A DNA stretch of 64,000 bases from positions 77,585 to 141,584 of the forward strand of contig NZ_JAHKPH010000003.1 of NCBI RefSeq assembly GCF_018860385.1. Direction: 5' to 3'. The notes beneath the pieces were generated by a model. That model searched no databases. It was given only the letters and a program-made list of their open reading frames with translations, and had not been told where the DNA came from. Within the stretch, counting starts at the first letter, position 1; every line of letters starts with the position of its first letter. The translations under genes and the position numbers were made by a program. Below are positions 9,580 to 19,734 of the stretch, one piece after another. Source of the DNA: Reinekea forsetii. GTDB lineage: Bacteria; Pseudomonadota; Gammaproteobacteria; Pseudomonadales; Natronospirillaceae.

Positions 9580-12345
9580 TTAAGCTTCTACTGATTGAAT
9601 ATTCTTTGGCCGATCTGAAAAAATACACTCCATTTGCTGCTCTTCGTTGAGAGCCAATGTAAGTATGTCGGGTAAGTCATCATCTGCAATAAATTGCAGT
9701 AAGCTATGTGCAACACTCGGCATTAATTGCTGATCAATTAAAGAGTTAACAAAGCGGGCACCTGAATCATTGAGCTCACATTGCGCAGCAAGGTGTGCCA
9801 ATACATCTTGAGAACACCGAAACTCTATTGAATATAAATCATTGAGTCTCTGAGCAATCGCATCGAGTTTCAAGCCAATAATCTGTGATAGGACAGCATT
9901 ATTGAGTGACATAAATGGCACAATTTGCATTCTGGCTAACAGTGCTGGTGCAAAATGTGACAGTAACGTAGGGTGAATCAGCTCTTTTAATTCGCTTAGC
10001 TTTGGCGGCTCCCATGGCTGGTCGCCTTCGTGTTGTAGCTGCGCAAGCTTATCAAGAGCATCGCTTGCGCCTTCTGCCATAACATCAGCTATTTTGTCAT
10101 CGGTAGATTTTTCACTGCATCGATCTTGTATCTCTGCAGAGCCTAAATTACTTGTCATTAGAATCAAAGTATTTTTAAAGTCTATTTCACGACCTTCTCC
10201 GTCGCGCATAAAACCTCTATCAAATACCTGATAGAACATATTCATTACATCTGGGTGAGCTTTTTCTACTTCATCTAAAAGTACAACCGCATAAGGCCGT
10301 TGACGAACTGCTTCAGTTAGCAGACCTCCTTGACCGTACCCGACATAACCAGGAGGAGAGCCTTTTAGCTGAGATACTGTGTGGGCCTCTTGATATTCAC
10401 TCATATTGATTGTTATGAGCGCTTTTGTGCTACCAAACATGTGCTTGGCGATTGAACGAGCCGTTTGTGTTTTACCAACTCCACTAGGACCCGATAACAA
10501 GAAAACGCCAACAGGCCCTTCGCCAGTTTGTAACCCTGCCTTAGCCGACCGTAAAGCTTGACCCATGGCCTGCAAAGCTAACTCTTGCCCGACTACTTCT
10601 TCACTAATGGCTTGCTCGAAGGTTAAAACACTTTGTAGGTCTGATTTAGACATGCTACCAACAGGAACACCCGTCCAATCACCGACGACATCTGCAATTG
10701 CTAATTCATTCACTTCAGGTTGAACTAAGGGTCTTTCCTGTTGTAATTCGATCAATTGCGCCCTTAGTGACTGTGATCTTTGTAGAACCCCATCTGACTG
10801 ATCAGGCGCTTGACCTTGAAGCATGTTAGCTTGTTGTTGCTGTATTTCAGCCACAATTGAGTTTTCTTGCTTCCACTGTTGCTGGAATTCTAATGATTCT
10901 TTAATACAATCTTCGAGTTCTAAATTTAGCGTTTGTTGCAATGCGTCGTTAACTTGTATACCACTTTTCGATTCTTCTGAAATTTGGTTCAGCCGAGTCT
11001 CGAAATACTGTTGACGCTCACTCAGAGCTTCAATTTGTTGGGGTATCACTGATTGCCCCATGCGGACGCGTGCAGAAGCTGTATCGAGCAAATCAATGGC
11101 CTTATCTGGCAGGTAACGCCCTGTAATATATCGATCAGATAAGGTGACAGCGGCTTCAACAGCAGCATCCGTAATTTGAACCTGATGGTGCTCCTGATAT
11201 CTTTCTTTTAAACCGTTTAGCATTAAGATAGCGGCTTCGATTGTGGGCTCTTCAACTTTCACTAATTGAAATCTACGGGCTAAGGCGGGATCCTTTTCAA
11301 AATACTGTTTGTATTCACTAAAAGTCGTCGCAGCGATAGTTCGAAGTTCGCCTCGGGCTAGGGCTGGTTTCAATAAGTTAGCGGCATCGCTCATGCCGGC
11401 TTCACCGCCCGCGCCAATCAATGTATGTGCCTCATCAATAAACAACATAATAGACTCGCCGGCATTTTTTACTTCGTCGATAACTTGTTTTAGACGCCGC
11501 TCGAACTCACCTTTTACGCCTGCTCCAGCTTGAAGCAAACCCATATCGAGAACACAAATAGTTATATTTTTGAGTAGATCGGGTACCTCGCCACGAGCCA
11601 CCTTTTGAGCAAGCCCCTCAACGACCGCAGTTTTACCAACACCAGCCTCGCCAACTAAAATAGGATTATTTTTTCGGCGACGACACAAAATATCAATGGC
11701 CATTCGTATTTCTTCGTTACGCCCAGTAACTGGATCCATTTCTTCAGAGCGCGCTTTGGCGGTTAAGTCTGTTGTAAACTGCTCTAAAGCAGATTCACTT
11801 GCATTTTTACTGGGTTGATTTGAAGGTATGTCAGTTATGCGGCTACGGGCTGGCTTTTCGTGGTTGCCTTCAAGTGTATTTTTAGTAATGTCGAAACGAT
11901 GAGCTCTTATTTCATCAAGAGAAACTTTATCGAGTGCAGTATATACAGCATAACTTGAGAAGGTCGAACATAACTCTATCACGGCTTCTAGAATTGAAAC
12001 CGAATCGATTGTATCACGTCGATAATGCAATGAGTTAATAACACACGCTTTTTCAAGAACTTGAAATAGAGATTCAGAGAGACCTGGCTTGCCTTGGTGC
12101 CCAGAGCGCAGTGAATTCACAGATTCAATAAGACCTTGCCACAAATCATCTACGTTTACATCAAAATAGTCTAATACGGCATCTATCTGGAAGCGACGAT
12201 CATCTTCTAACATTTTGATAAGCAAATGTTCAATAGTGATTTGGAAATGCCCACGACTAACGGTAAATCCAGCTGCGGCTTCCATCATAGTTGCGCACTC
12301 TGAATTTAGTTTATCTAGCAATGCGCGTAATGTTTTACCATCCAT
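9580..12345 (-). CDS. tssH: ClpV ATPase of the T6SS (TssH)
   Basis: A 921-residue Clp/HSP100 AAA+ ATPase that disassembles the contracted TssB/TssC sheath for reuse. It has the Clp N-domain (about 1-150), a first AAA domain with Walker [11 protein letters not shown] and Walker [17 protein letters not shown], a coiled middle region rich in Gln (about 430-560), a second AAA domain with Walker [14 protein letters not shown] and the [11 protein letters not shown] pore loop, and a C-terminal small domain. Length and insertions fit ClpV rather than ClpB. It lies between tssG and vgrG. Confidence 0.95.
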   Translation of the reverse strand: MDGKTLRALLDKLNSECATMMEAAAGFTVSRGHFQITIEHLLIKMLEDDRRFQIDAVLDYFDVNVDDLWQGLIESVNSLRSGHQGKPGLSESLFQVLEKACVINSLHYRRDTIDSVSILEAVIELCSTFSSYAVYTALDKVSLDEIRAHRFDITKNTLEGNHEKPARSRITDIPSNQPSKNASESALEQFTTDLTAKARSEEMDPVTGRNEEIRMAIDILCRRRKNNPILVGEAGVGKTAVVEGLAQKVARGEVPDLLKNITICVLDMGLLQAGAGVKGEFERRLKQVIDEVKNAGESIMLFIDEAHTLIGAGGEAGMSDAANLLKPALARGELRTIAATTFSEYKQYFEKDPALARRFQLVKVEEPTIEAAILMLNGLKERYQEHHQVQITDAAVEAAVTLSDRYITGRYLPDKAIDLLDTASARVRMGQSVIPQQIEALSERQQYFETRLNQISEESKSGIQVNDALQQTLNLELEDCIKESLEFQQQWKQENSIVAEIQQQQANMLQGQAPDQSDGVLQRSQSLRAQLIELQQERPLVQPEVNELAIADVVGDWTGVPVGSMSKSDLQSVLTFEQAISEEVVGQELALQAMGQALRSAKAGLQTGEGPVGVFLLSGPSGVGKTQTARSIAKHMFGSTKALITINMSEYQEAHTVSQLKGSPPGYVGYGQGGLLTEAVRQRPYAVVLLDEVEKAHPDVMNMFYQVFDRGFMRDGEGREIDFKNTLILMTSNLGSAEIQDRCSEKSTDDKIADVMAEGASDALDKLAQLQHEGDQPWEPPKLSELKELIHPTLLSHFAPALLARMQIVPFMSLNNAVLSQIIGLKLDAIAQRLNDLYSIEFRCSQDVLAHLAAQCELNDSGARFVNSLIDQQLMPSVAHSLLQFIADDDLPDILTLALNEEQQMECIFSDRPKNIQSVEA

Positions 12346-12375
12346 GTCAAAATCCTTTTATGTGTTCTCTATGCC

Positions 12376-13335
12376 TCAAGCGGTTTCTAAATACTGCTCT
12401 GAGTTCAATTTAAACTTAAGTCCCTTGCCTGAAACTTCTCCAAGGAGGGAATGAATTCCTAACTGGCTTTCGTCGCTCCCTAAATACCAGTTTTGTTTTA
12501 ATTTCGGTGTTAAATGAATAGAAACTTCAAAATCTACACCATCTGGAAGGTATTCTTTTAAAATACCTGCCATTAGTTTACCTGCATCACCTTTTGGCTG
12601 AACGTCTAGTGCACGATTTTGTGAAACGGTACCTATATTAACATTAACCTTTCGCCCAATAACGGGAATTGCATCACCTAAACACGTATCCGACCCGAGT
12701 GCATACTCTCCGTTTAATTGAAGCCCATCTTCAATTTGGACCCAACTAATTACATTTTGATCTATGTCGAGCTCATCTAAAGCCAACGCTTGTTGAAGAA
12801 CTTCTTCTAGCGAATCAACACTACGACCACTTCCGATGAAACAACCGCCATAAGCCATAATGTCGCGTTCGCCATTCCAATACTGGCCGGTCGCTCCACT
12901 GACTAAACGATAATACAAACCTTGGTTATCAAGCTGTGTAAACAAATTATGTTTCTTCCAAGCCTGATGCAATAACCCATAAAGCCGATTATTGAATATA
13001 TCCAAAAAACTTTGCAATCTTTTGCCAGCTTCATCATTCGCTGTAACATCATCTAAAAAGTATTGAGGCAATGGCGAATCGACACCATATAACCCCATAA
13101 ACCTAGCGACTACTTCATAGCGCTGTCCTGGCAGTGTGTTTACCGCTCTAACATCTGCAGCAGGAAAAGCTAAACTCGTGTCAGGTCTTATCCGAATGCG
13201 TCGATCGAAGCTATCACCAATACCCTGCGGTATCAGCTGCTCTAATAAATAAAGCAGCTGGTGAAAATGATAACGGTGACCATTTTTTAATATGTCTTCT
13301 AGAACAGAGTTTTGCTGCCGAATACTGGGCTCCAC
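12376..13335 (-). CDS. tssG: T6SS baseplate subunit TssG
   Basis: TssG is a wedge protein of the T6SS baseplate that works with TssF, TssE and TssK. The typical N-terminal YHFHQLLYLLEQL helix and IRIRPDTSLAFPAADV strand are present, followed by FMGLYGVDSPLPQYF, which matches the conserved GLxGxxSPLPxYY segment. I place the start at the GTG at 13335, giving MEPSIRQQNS, because AAGGAG lies 5 nt upstream; a GTG at 13341 is too close to that site. The gene overlaps the end of tssF by about 37 nt. Confidence 0.92.
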   Translation of the reverse strand: MEPSIRQQNSVLEDILKNGHRYHFHQLLYLLEQLIPQGIGDSFDRRIRIRPDTSLAFPAADVRAVNTLPGQRYEVVARFMGLYGVDSPLPQYFLDDVTANDEAGKRLQSFLDIFNNRLYGLLHQAWKKHNLFTQLDNQGLYYRLVSGATGQYWNGERDIMAYGGCFIGSGRSVDSLEEVLQQALALDELDIDQNVISWVQIEDGLQLNGEYALGSDTCLGDAIPVIGRKVNVNIGTVSQNRALDVQPKGDAGKLMAGILKEYLPDGVDFEVSIHLTPKLKQNWYLGSDESQLGIHSLLGEVSGKGLKFKLNSEQYLETA

Positions 13336-15029
13336 ATCCACTCCTTATAAGACGGTAATTGAACTATTTTTGTTTGAACAAATTCGGTCATATTTGCGAA
13401 CCCACTAAAAAAGTTATGTAACACGGAACCAAATAAGTACATATCTGACAAGCTACTAAAACCAGTCTCATTTAATTCTAAACTTACCTCTAACCCCTGA
13501 AATAGCACGCCTCGCCGCAGACGATGCGTAGTTTTAGTACGAATAGTGGCTATTGATTCAATTTTCCGCTTGTTTTCTAGTTGATCAGTCCAATCAAACA
13601 AACTTAATAGGTGCTTTAAATTGTCAACCGACTCGAGTGAGCTTAAATTTAACGATAATATTGATATCAGCTGCCATTGATAATCTTGAAAACTAGGGGC
13701 CTGCAGCAGCTTACTTGGTCGAGTTAAATTCTTAACCTCTAGATCTCTGGCTAACACTTCGGGTAGTTTATTGATAGCACCTATTTCGACGTATCGCCGT
13801 GGATACTGATCATTACATAAATAGGTTTCTATGCTAGCTACTTCAGGCTTAAATGGTGGAGGTGAATTTAATGAAATATAAGTCAACCTTTTATCAACTC
13901 CGGCCGTTCTATTTTTAGTAAAATAAACTCGGTCGTCTTGCTTACGATGCCTCATAGCATGTAAGGGAGTATACTGATAGGTTTCACCCGTTGATTGATC
14001 TCGACTTGAAACAGATTCGACACTAAACACGGTTGAGTACTCTGCTACTTGCCTATCTGGGTTTACACGGTATTCACTCTTGGTATGATCTACCGAAATG
14101 GGTTCTGCATCGGCTGTATATAAATTTATTGCAGGTGTACTATTTAGCCGAATATGATCTTTTGACAGTATTGTATCAATCGGTAGTCGCTCGGGTGTGA
14201 CCAATTCAATTGTAAAGCTACTCGACTCCTTAGGTAGGTTTAAGCCTTCAAGACCTTCAATTGATGTAAATAAATATTTTTCCCGAGCACAAAAATAGTC
14301 GTGCATTAAACTAAAAGCAGTCCGAGTTCGACCATTCGAGGGTAGCAACCCATCTTTTGCAGTCTGATGAGCTGGAACAATAGTAATTGGTTTACTTGAT
14401 GATATATTTAATCGCCCTACGGAAGAAACAGCCACCCTACCATGTTTATCTGTTAAACAGTGAAATAAAGCATTCGCAAATGTCCAATCAGCACAGAGAT
14501 AGAGTTTTATACTAGCTAAGTCAATATCTTTCCATTTTGCTTGTTGATTTTTCTGGAAAGTTAGTTGTATTTGAGTGCCACCCCCTACCCTTTCATCTGA
14601 AACTGCTTCAGTTAAAGTAATAGGAAGCAGTTTAACAGGGTGTGTCGTGGTAAATTCACAGTTAGCATTTAACGGACCAGCATTAAGGGCTCTCACTGAT
14701 TGGCCGGCTTCTATTGAAATACTCTCTCTGTTAAAAGCATTTACAGAGAATTCTAAAATTGTGTTTGCTGGGTAGGGTTTAATAAGTGCGGGCATCACCT
14801 GTTCTAGTAAGCTTTCACTAATCTCAGGTACAGCGTCATCGAGGCGGTGTCGTATTTGTGATGTTAAAAACGCCATACCCTCAAGCAAGCGCTCAACGTA
14901 TGGGTCTCGATCTTTGATGGCGCTCAAATTCAGCATCGCAGCCTGTTCAGGATACGCATCCGCAAATTCCTGAGCTAAATCTTGAAGAGTACGCATTTCT
15001 GCTTCAAAGTATTCGCGATATGAAAGCAT
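13299..15029 (-). CDS. tssF: T6SS baseplate subunit TssF
   Basis: A 576-residue TssF, the core wedge subunit of the T6SS baseplate. It starts with the family signature YREYFEAEMRTLQDLAQEFA, followed by DPYVERLLEGMAFLTSQIRHRLDD and the LLEQVMPALIKPYP segment. The C-terminal third has the QLISILSLNLSSLES and RRGVLFQGLEVSLELNE elements expected of TssF. It lies 5 nt after tssE and overlaps tssG, as in most T6SS loci. Confidence 0.94.
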   Translation of the reverse strand: MLSYREYFEAEMRTLQDLAQEFADAYPEQAAMLNLSAIKDRDPYVERLLEGMAFLTSQIRHRLDDAVPEISESLLEQVMPALIKPYPANTILEFSVNAFNRESISIEAGQSVRALNAGPLNANCEFTTTHPVKLLPITLTEAVSDERVGGGTQIQLTFQKNQQAKWKDIDLASIKLYLCADWTFANALFHCLTDKHGRVAVSSVGRLNISSSKPITIVPAHQTAKDGLLPSNGRTRTAFSLMHDYFCAREKYLFTSIEGLEGLNLPKESSSFTIELVTPERLPIDTILSKDHIRLNSTPAINLYTADAEPISVDHTKSEYRVNPDRQVAEYSTVFSVESVSSRDQSTGETYQYTPLHAMRHRKQDDRVYFTKNRTAGVDKRLTYISLNSPPPFKPEVASIETYLCNDQYPRRYVEIGAINKLPEVLARDLEVKNLTRPSKLLQAPSFQDYQWQLISILSLNLSSLESVDNLKHLLSLFDWTDQLENKRKIESIATIRTKTTHRLRRGVLFQGLEVSLELNETGFSSLSDMYLFGSVLHNFFSGFANMTEFVQTKIVQLPSYKEWMWSPVFGSKTLF

Positions 15030-15034
15030 CTACA

Positions 15035-15448
15035 TTACATCCTATTCGGCTGCATAACTTGCGCCTGAAAGTTACTTTTAAATAACGTTTGAAAGCGTAC
15101 TTGCGTACCATCATGTAACTTTCCGCTAATTTCCATTCTTACCACGCAAGTTCGATAATCTTTTGCTCGGGGCTGAACTCTTACGTGAACTAACCTAGGC
15201 TCATACTTTTCGATAACATTTTTTACTGCAAACGCAATATCATGTTCAGAATAGGGAAGCTCTCGATAAAACATATCGAGATCGGGTAAGCCATAATCGG
15301 GCAAATGTTCTAGTACGCCTTGGCGAGCATTGAGCAATCGCAATAAATGATCATGAATACTTGTTAACAAGGCATCATGGTCTGGAAAACTCGCTAATGA
15401 ATTTCCAGCTGAATTCTTTCCTCTAAGTACTTCATACAGCGCATACAT
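15035..15448 (-). CDS. tssE: T6SS baseplate subunit TssE (gp25-like)
   Basis: A 137-residue gp25/TssE protein that helps start sheath polymerisation at the baseplate. The sequence has the family LLNARQGVLEHLPDYGLPDL segment, matching LLNTRxGxxxxxPdYGLPD, and KYEPRLVHVRVQPR (the EPRL element). It starts 16 nt after a hairpin that ends the hcp transcript, so its expression depends on read-through of that hairpin or on an unseen promoter. It is followed after 5 nt by tssF. Confidence 0.92.
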   Translation of the reverse strand: MYALYEVLRGKNSAGNSLASFPDHDALLTSIHDHLLRLLNARQGVLEHLPDYGLPDLDMFYRELPYSEHDIAFAVKNVIEKYEPRLVHVRVQPRAKDYRTCVVRMEISGKLHDGTQVRFQTLFKSNFQAQVMQPNRM

Positions 15449-15463
15449 CTAATTTATTCCATA

Positions 15464-15493
15464 AAAATCGTACCCGTTTCCGGGTACGAAAAA
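15464..15493 (-). terminator. Hairpin with U-tract between hcp and tssE
   Basis: A perfect 9-bp stem (TCGTACCCG paired with CGGGTACGA, loop of 4) is flanked by A/T runs. On the minus strand it is followed by ATTTTTA. It lies 8 nt after the hcp stop codon. It may act as a partial terminator that keeps hcp mRNA abundant while letting some transcription into tssE. Confidence 0.75.
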
Positions 15494-15501
15494 GATCGAG
15501 G

Positions 15502-15987
15502 TTATCGACCTTCAGTCCAAGAATCAGAAAATTCGATGTTTCCGTCTAGGTATGTCCAAGTAATCTTTTGATAACGAATAGAAACCTGTTCTAAATGCGG
15601 GTAACGTTCTTTCTCAAGATCTTTAACATTTTCCATTTTAGGACCTACTGATGTGACACGTACACCTTCGAGCGTGTGTCGAAAGTATTCAACTTCTGTG
15701 CCTGTATCATCAATTTTATACCAGCTCAGTACTAACTTAGATAACGTTTGACCGTTAGAGCACGCTTTGTACAAATACGGTGTAGCTGCATCGAAGGCTT
15801 TGGTAACCACGAACGGTTCGTGTTTACGCGTACCAGTCAACTCGCCAGAATCTGCATCTGTAGGGATACGAAGCTCATGATCAAATGCCATAACTTCAAC
15901 TGAACCTTCTCGTCCTGCAACATTTACCGAACCGCTGATCTCGTTTCCTTGATCGTCGGTGATCCACATATAAGCTGGAATCGCCAT
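15502..15987 (-). CDS. hcp: Hcp tube protein (TssD)
   Basis: Hcp forms the hexameric inner tube fired by the T6SS. The ATG at 15987 gives a 161-residue protein beginning MAIPAYMWITDDQGNEISGS, the standard Hcp start. AAGGAGATAA directly upstream supports it over an ATG 14 codons further 5'. Family elements include VMAFDHELRIPTD, TGTRKHEPFVVTKAFDAATP and the C-terminal YQKITWTYLDGNIEFSDSWTE. The gene has terminator-like hairpins on both sides, so it is probably transcribed as its own unit. No toxin extension is fused to it. Confidence 0.95.
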   Translation of the reverse strand: MAIPAYMWITDDQGNEISGSVNVAGREGSVEVMAFDHELRIPTDADSGELTGTRKHEPFVVTKAFDAATPYLYKACSNGQTLSKLVLSWYKIDDTGTEVEYFRHTLEGVRVTSVGPKMENVKDLEKERYPHLEQVSIRYQKITWTYLDGNIEFSDSWTEGR

Positions 15988-15989
15988 AT

Positions 15990-15999
15990 TTATCTCCTT
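15990..15999 (-). promoter_or_regulatory. Strong ribosome binding site of hcp
   Basis: AAGGAGATAA on the minus strand ends 2 nt before the ATG at 15987, with the AGGAG core 7 nt upstream. This site decides the start of hcp and fits a highly translated gene. Confidence 0.8.
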
Positions 16000-16085
16000 G
16001 ATAGTTTTTAAGTTTTGTTTACGCGCCACAAAAAATATTTCTGTGTATCCAACAGTCGTTTAAAACTCGCATAACTTGGAATTTA

Positions 16086-16115
16086 ATAAAAAGCGGGATA
16101 ATAATCAGCCCGCTT
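16086..16115 (-). terminator. Rho-independent terminator after tssC
   Basis: On the minus strand, AAGCGGG and CCCGCTT form a 7-bp stem around an 11-nt loop and run directly into TTTTTATT. It begins 12 nt after the tssC stop. The ~100 nt between it and hcp must hold an hcp promoter if termination is efficient; I see no clear -35/-10 pair there. Confidence 0.75.
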
Positions 16116-16127
16116 CTATATTCTAAC

Positions 16128-17654
16128 CTAACCTACTTCCGGCATTTGAGAAACGAGAGACAAACGTACGTCCACGCCTTCAACTTGGAAGTGGGGCTGA
16201 ACATGCATATTAACCGAATAATACCCTGGGTTGTCCGAGGACTCGGTCACAAAAACTTGTCCATCTTTTAAAGGATGAGACGCAGCTAACTCAGGCTCAG
16301 GGTTATTCATTTTTGTAACTAACCCTTGCAACCAGCTGTTTAGTTCATTTTCTAAATCTAATCGAGATTTCAAAGACCCAATATTTTCACGTTGCAGTAT
16401 TTTTAGATACTGTGCGATTTTTGAAACCAGTAAAATATAAGGTAGTCGTGAGTTAATTCGAGAATTTGCTGTAGCGGCATCGTCACTGAATTCAACTGGC
16501 TTTTGCGCTGAGTTCGCTGAAAAGAAACAAGCATAATCGCTGTTTTTATAGTAACTCAACGGAATAAATCCATGATCTGCAAATTCAAGCTCTTTAGTTT
16601 CTGAAATCAATACTTCCGTTGGAATTTTAGATTCAGTTCCGCGACCAGACTCATAAAAATGCACAGGTAAACCTTCCAATTTACCGCCAGCCTCAGGTCC
16701 TCGTATATTCACCGTCCAGCCGTGTTTTTTATGTGACTGAGTAATATTACTCGCGAATGCAAATGCTGAATTACCCCAGCAATAACGGTCATGCTGCTCA
16801 CCTGTTACAGACTCACTATATCCAAAACTTCTTACCGGGTTGTTGTCACCGTAGGGTAAACGCAACAAGAACCGTGGAAAAACCAGCCCAACATAACGGG
16901 AATCTTCAGTTTCACGGAAGCCTTTCCAGCGAAGATATTCTGCTCTATCCATGTATGACGCTAAGTCTTGAATCTTGGGGATATCTTCAATTGATTCTTT
17001 ACCGAAAAATTTAGGACCTACCGCACTAATGAACGGGCAATGCGCTGCACTCGAAACCTTTGATATTTCGGAAAGTAATTCAATATCTTGTGCTGATCGA
17101 TCAAAGTCATAGTTGGCGATAACCGCTGTTATTGGCTCCCCTCCGGGTGTGTCATATTCTTGAGTATAAACATGATCGAAGTAACCCGATTGAGTTGTGT
17201 CAGGAGACTCTTCAAAGTCTTCTCGCAAATCATCTTTAGTAATATCGAGAATTTCAACTTTACTATTCGATTTGAAATCCGTGCGATCAATTAAAAACTT
17301 TAGCCCACGCCAGGAAGATTCTATTTTTTGGAAATAATCGTGATGCAACACTTCATCAAGCTGATTACTGATAGTTTCATCTATTTTAGCGATGTACTGA
17401 TCCAATAGATTTTTATCAATACGCTCTATTTTTTCACCAGACTCAATCGCTACGTTTAGAAAAACCTGTAAGGCTGCTGTAATGCGCTCATTTTGTGGCG
17501 CTTCACCCATACCTTTTGCAGTTTTAAAGTCTTTGAATTCTATTGTGTTTTCAACTGGTTCAATTTCTATAAGGTCACATAGGCGACCGTAAACCGAACT
17601 ACTTTCTTCAACCGTTTCGGCCTCAGCGGCTTTTTTAACTTCTGCCATGTCCAT
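16128..17654 (-). CDS. tssC: T6SS contractile sheath large subunit TssC
   Basis: A 508-residue TssC (VipB-like), which assembles with TssB into the contractile sheath. Signatures include ESSWRGLKFLIDRTDF, the NYDFDRSAQDIELLSEISKVSSAAHCPFIS stretch (as in the family's ...LLxxLAxVAAAAHAPFIA), KGFRETEDSRYVGLVFPRFLLRLPYG and SRLPYILLVSKIAQYLKILQRENIGS. The ATG at 17654 has AAGGAG 7 nt upstream. It starts 2 nt after tssB, as expected for genes whose products form heterodimers. Confidence 0.96.
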   Translation of the reverse strand: MDMAEVKKAAEAETVEESSSVYGRLCDLIEIEPVENTIEFKDFKTAKGMGEAPQNERITAALQVFLNVAIESGEKIERIDKNLLDQYIAKIDETISNQLDEVLHHDYFQKIESSWRGLKFLIDRTDFKSNSKVEILDITKDDLREDFEESPDTTQSGYFDHVYTQEYDTPGGEPITAVIANYDFDRSAQDIELLSEISKVSSAAHCPFISAVGPKFFGKESIEDIPKIQDLASYMDRAEYLRWKGFRETEDSRYVGLVFPRFLLRLPYGDNNPVRSFGYSESVTGEQHDRYCWGNSAFAFASNITQSHKKHGWTVNIRGPEAGGKLEGLPVHFYESGRGTESKIPTEVLISETKELEFADHGFIPLSYYKNSDYACFFSANSAQKPVEFSDDAATANSRINSRLPYILLVSKIAQYLKILQRENIGSLKSRLDLENELNSWLQGLVTKMNNPEPELAASHPLKDGQVFVTESSDNPGYYSVNMHVQPHFQVEGVDVRLSLVSQMPEVG

Positions 17655-17656
17655 AG

Positions 17657-18184
17657 TTACTCTCCTTCAACAGTACTAGGTACAGTAGATTCGCTTCCAA
17701 TATGCTTTGCTAATTCAGCTTTAAGTGTCGATAGGTCTGCGTCGCTATGCATAATACGTTCTACTTCTTTGCGCAACGCGCTATTGTCTAATAAGTTAGA
17801 TTTAAGATCTTTGAGCAAATTGCGCATAGCTAATAAAGAGCTGATCTCTGGAATCTGAGACGCTACCTGCTCTGGGTGAAAATCTTTAAAACCCTTGAAA
17901 GATAAATCGACATTAATTTCAGAATCTGGTTCATTTGTAATACGATTCGGAACTGTAAAAGTAGCTTTTGGTGCTAAATCTTCCATCACCTGTTCGATAT
18001 TATTTCCAGTGATATTAATTCGTTGGCGCTCGGCTAAATCACCCTCACCTTTTCCATTACTAAAATCACCCATCACTAGCAACTTAAGCGGTAATTCTTT
18101 CTTTACCGATGCACCGCCCGTTTCCAGATCTAGCGCTATGTTGACTCGTGCTCGAGGAATTTCATTTTGAAAGCTATCGCCCAT
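17657..18184 (-). CDS. tssB: T6SS contractile sheath small subunit TssB
   Basis: A 175-residue TssB (VipA-like), partner of TssC in the sheath. It carries RARVNIALDLETGGASVKKELPLKLLVMGDF, matching the family's RVNIxYD ... xELPxxxLVxGDF, and ends with SNLLDNSALRKEVERIM, matching the conserved L..xxxLRKxLexll region. AGGAG precedes the ATG by 7 nt. It lies 20 nt after tssA. Confidence 0.95.
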   Translation of the reverse strand: MGDSFQNEIPRARVNIALDLETGGASVKKELPLKLLVMGDFSNGKGEGDLAERQRINITGNNIEQVMEDLAPKATFTVPNRITNEPDSEINVDLSFKGFKDFHPEQVASQIPEISSLLAMRNLLKDLKSNLLDNSALRKEVERIMHSDADLSTLKAELAKHIGSESTVPSTVEGE

Positions 18185-18204
18185 TCTTATTCTCCTAAAT
18201 TATC

Positions 18205-19722
18205 CTAGAGCCACTGCATTGCGCTGGCAACGTCAGTGGTACACATTAATGATTGCAAGTGAACGATGTGCTTTTCGGTATCGCACCTCATTGAATCTTG
18301 CTCTAAAATTGCCAGGCGATCGTTTTGCAAGCGGTGAAGTTGTCGCCATATTTGCATTGCAAATTCTGGATCAACCTGTGCTAACGATAAACGTTCTACT
18401 ACCTGTTCTAATTGAAGGAATATAGGCAGTGCCAATTCACTTCGGTCTTGTTCCACACATAACTGTGCTTTACAAAATTCTATATAAGCCCGCTGAAGTT
18501 CATTAAACTTGGGCATATTATCGAGCGCTTCAAACGCTTCTTTAATGCTCGACGCTAACAATACATTTCTAGCTTCAGCCAAATAGCTCTGAAAACCTCC
18601 AGCAGAAGTACCCTCGTTCAATGCTGTAGATTGATTGATTTGCTCTAACCATGCTGCTGTTCCGCTGGACACAAATGATTCATCATTATCGAACTTAGCT
18701 TGCAACAATTTTGGTAATCGAGTTATGGTTATTCGGAAATATTCTTTTATAACCGTTGCAGTCTCTTTATCACCAGCCTTGGTCGAACAGTCAAATGCCA
18801 TCTTTAAAATATCCAGACTATATTGTCCACTGGGTTCCATAAAGGCATCTAGGCTTGCTAACAAACCCTCTTCCCACTGTTCGTTATCCATTGCATTGCG
18901 TATTTTGGTCATGCTGGTATCACGAGGTGGCGGTAATCTTGTTTTTCCTTGCTCATTTGGAGGTAGTTTCAACCCACCTAATTGACAAGCGCAAGCGACT
19001 CCAAACATTTTGTTGTATAGCTTTTGCTCTTTAAAATAAAGCAACAGCTGCCTTACAGATTGAATGTATTCTGCACTGGAATTAATAGTTGATGTACGAT
19101 TCTCACTTGGTTTAGTTGAAACCGGTGCGTTAGCTAAGTTGTTAACGGCCTGAGTATTTTCACTATCCGACTGCGTTTGCTTTGATACCTTAAGTGCAGA
19201 TTCTTTTTCTTTTTCGGCTAACCATTTTTTTAATGCAGGCCATGAAAGTGGCTCACCACAATAACTCGCTATTTTTTCAAATAGCTCATCATAAACTTCT
19301 ATTGCGTAAACAGCCTCTTCATAACTCACGTTGTTTGTCGAATTTTGTGCGAACGTTAATACCTTCTCTTGCTGAAACCATTTAATGGCTGACAAGCGAG
19401 CTTTTGGCTTTGCTGGATGAAGTTGATCGCCAAATTGTTCTATCAGCTTACTGATAATAGACATTCCCTTTATAAGGCCAGAAATTCCTTCAAGCCTAGC
19501 AAGGGACAATACAAGAAAAGAGCCCACTCGAAGATCTTTAGACTCACTCTTAAGAATAGAGTCACATAGCGAATTTATTTTTTCATAATCGACACTGGAT
19601 TTCTTTTCAATCTCAGACTTCAGCGCGCCAAAATCTTCACTATAGCGAGGGTCTCCGCCCATAGGAGTTACGTCAGATATGGGCTCGAGGTACTGCTCTG
19701 TAAATTTTATCCATTCATCCAT
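18205..19722 (-). CDS. tssA: T6SS protein TssA (ImpA/VasJ type)
   Basis: A 505-residue TssA, which coordinates tail tube and sheath assembly. The N-terminal ImpA domain is clear: EPISDVTPMGGDPRYSEDF, then SKDLRVGSFLVLSLARLEGISG and FGDQLHPAKPKARLSAIKWF, matching the family's pattern of a WxxLxP element and K..R..ALxWL. A Ser/Asn-rich linker (about 190-215) leads to a helical C-terminal half resembling the VasJ type. The gene is 12 nt after tagF and 20 nt before tssB. Confidence 0.9.
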   Translation of the reverse strand: MDEWIKFTEQYLEPISDVTPMGGDPRYSEDFGALKSEIEKKSSVDYEKINSLCDSILKSESKDLRVGSFLVLSLARLEGISGLIKGMSIISKLIEQFGDQLHPAKPKARLSAIKWFQQEKVLTFAQNSTNNVSYEEAVYAIEVYDELFEKIASYCGEPLSWPALKKWLAEKEKESALKVSKQTQSDSENTQAVNNLANAPVSTKPSENRTSTINSSAEYIQSVRQLLLYFKEQKLYNKMFGVACACQLGGLKLPPNEQGKTRLPPPRDTSMTKIRNAMDNEQWEEGLLASLDAFMEPSGQYSLDILKMAFDCSTKAGDKETATVIKEYFRITITRLPKLLQAKFDNDESFVSSGTAAWLEQINQSTALNEGTSAGGFQSYLAEARNVLLASSIKEAFEALDNMPKFNELQRAYIEFCKAQLCVEQDRSELALPIFLQLEQVVERLSLAQVDPEFAMQIWRQLHRLQNDRLAILEQDSMRCDTEKHIVHLQSLMCTTDVASAMQWL

Positions 19723-19734
19723 ATTCTCGCTTCC

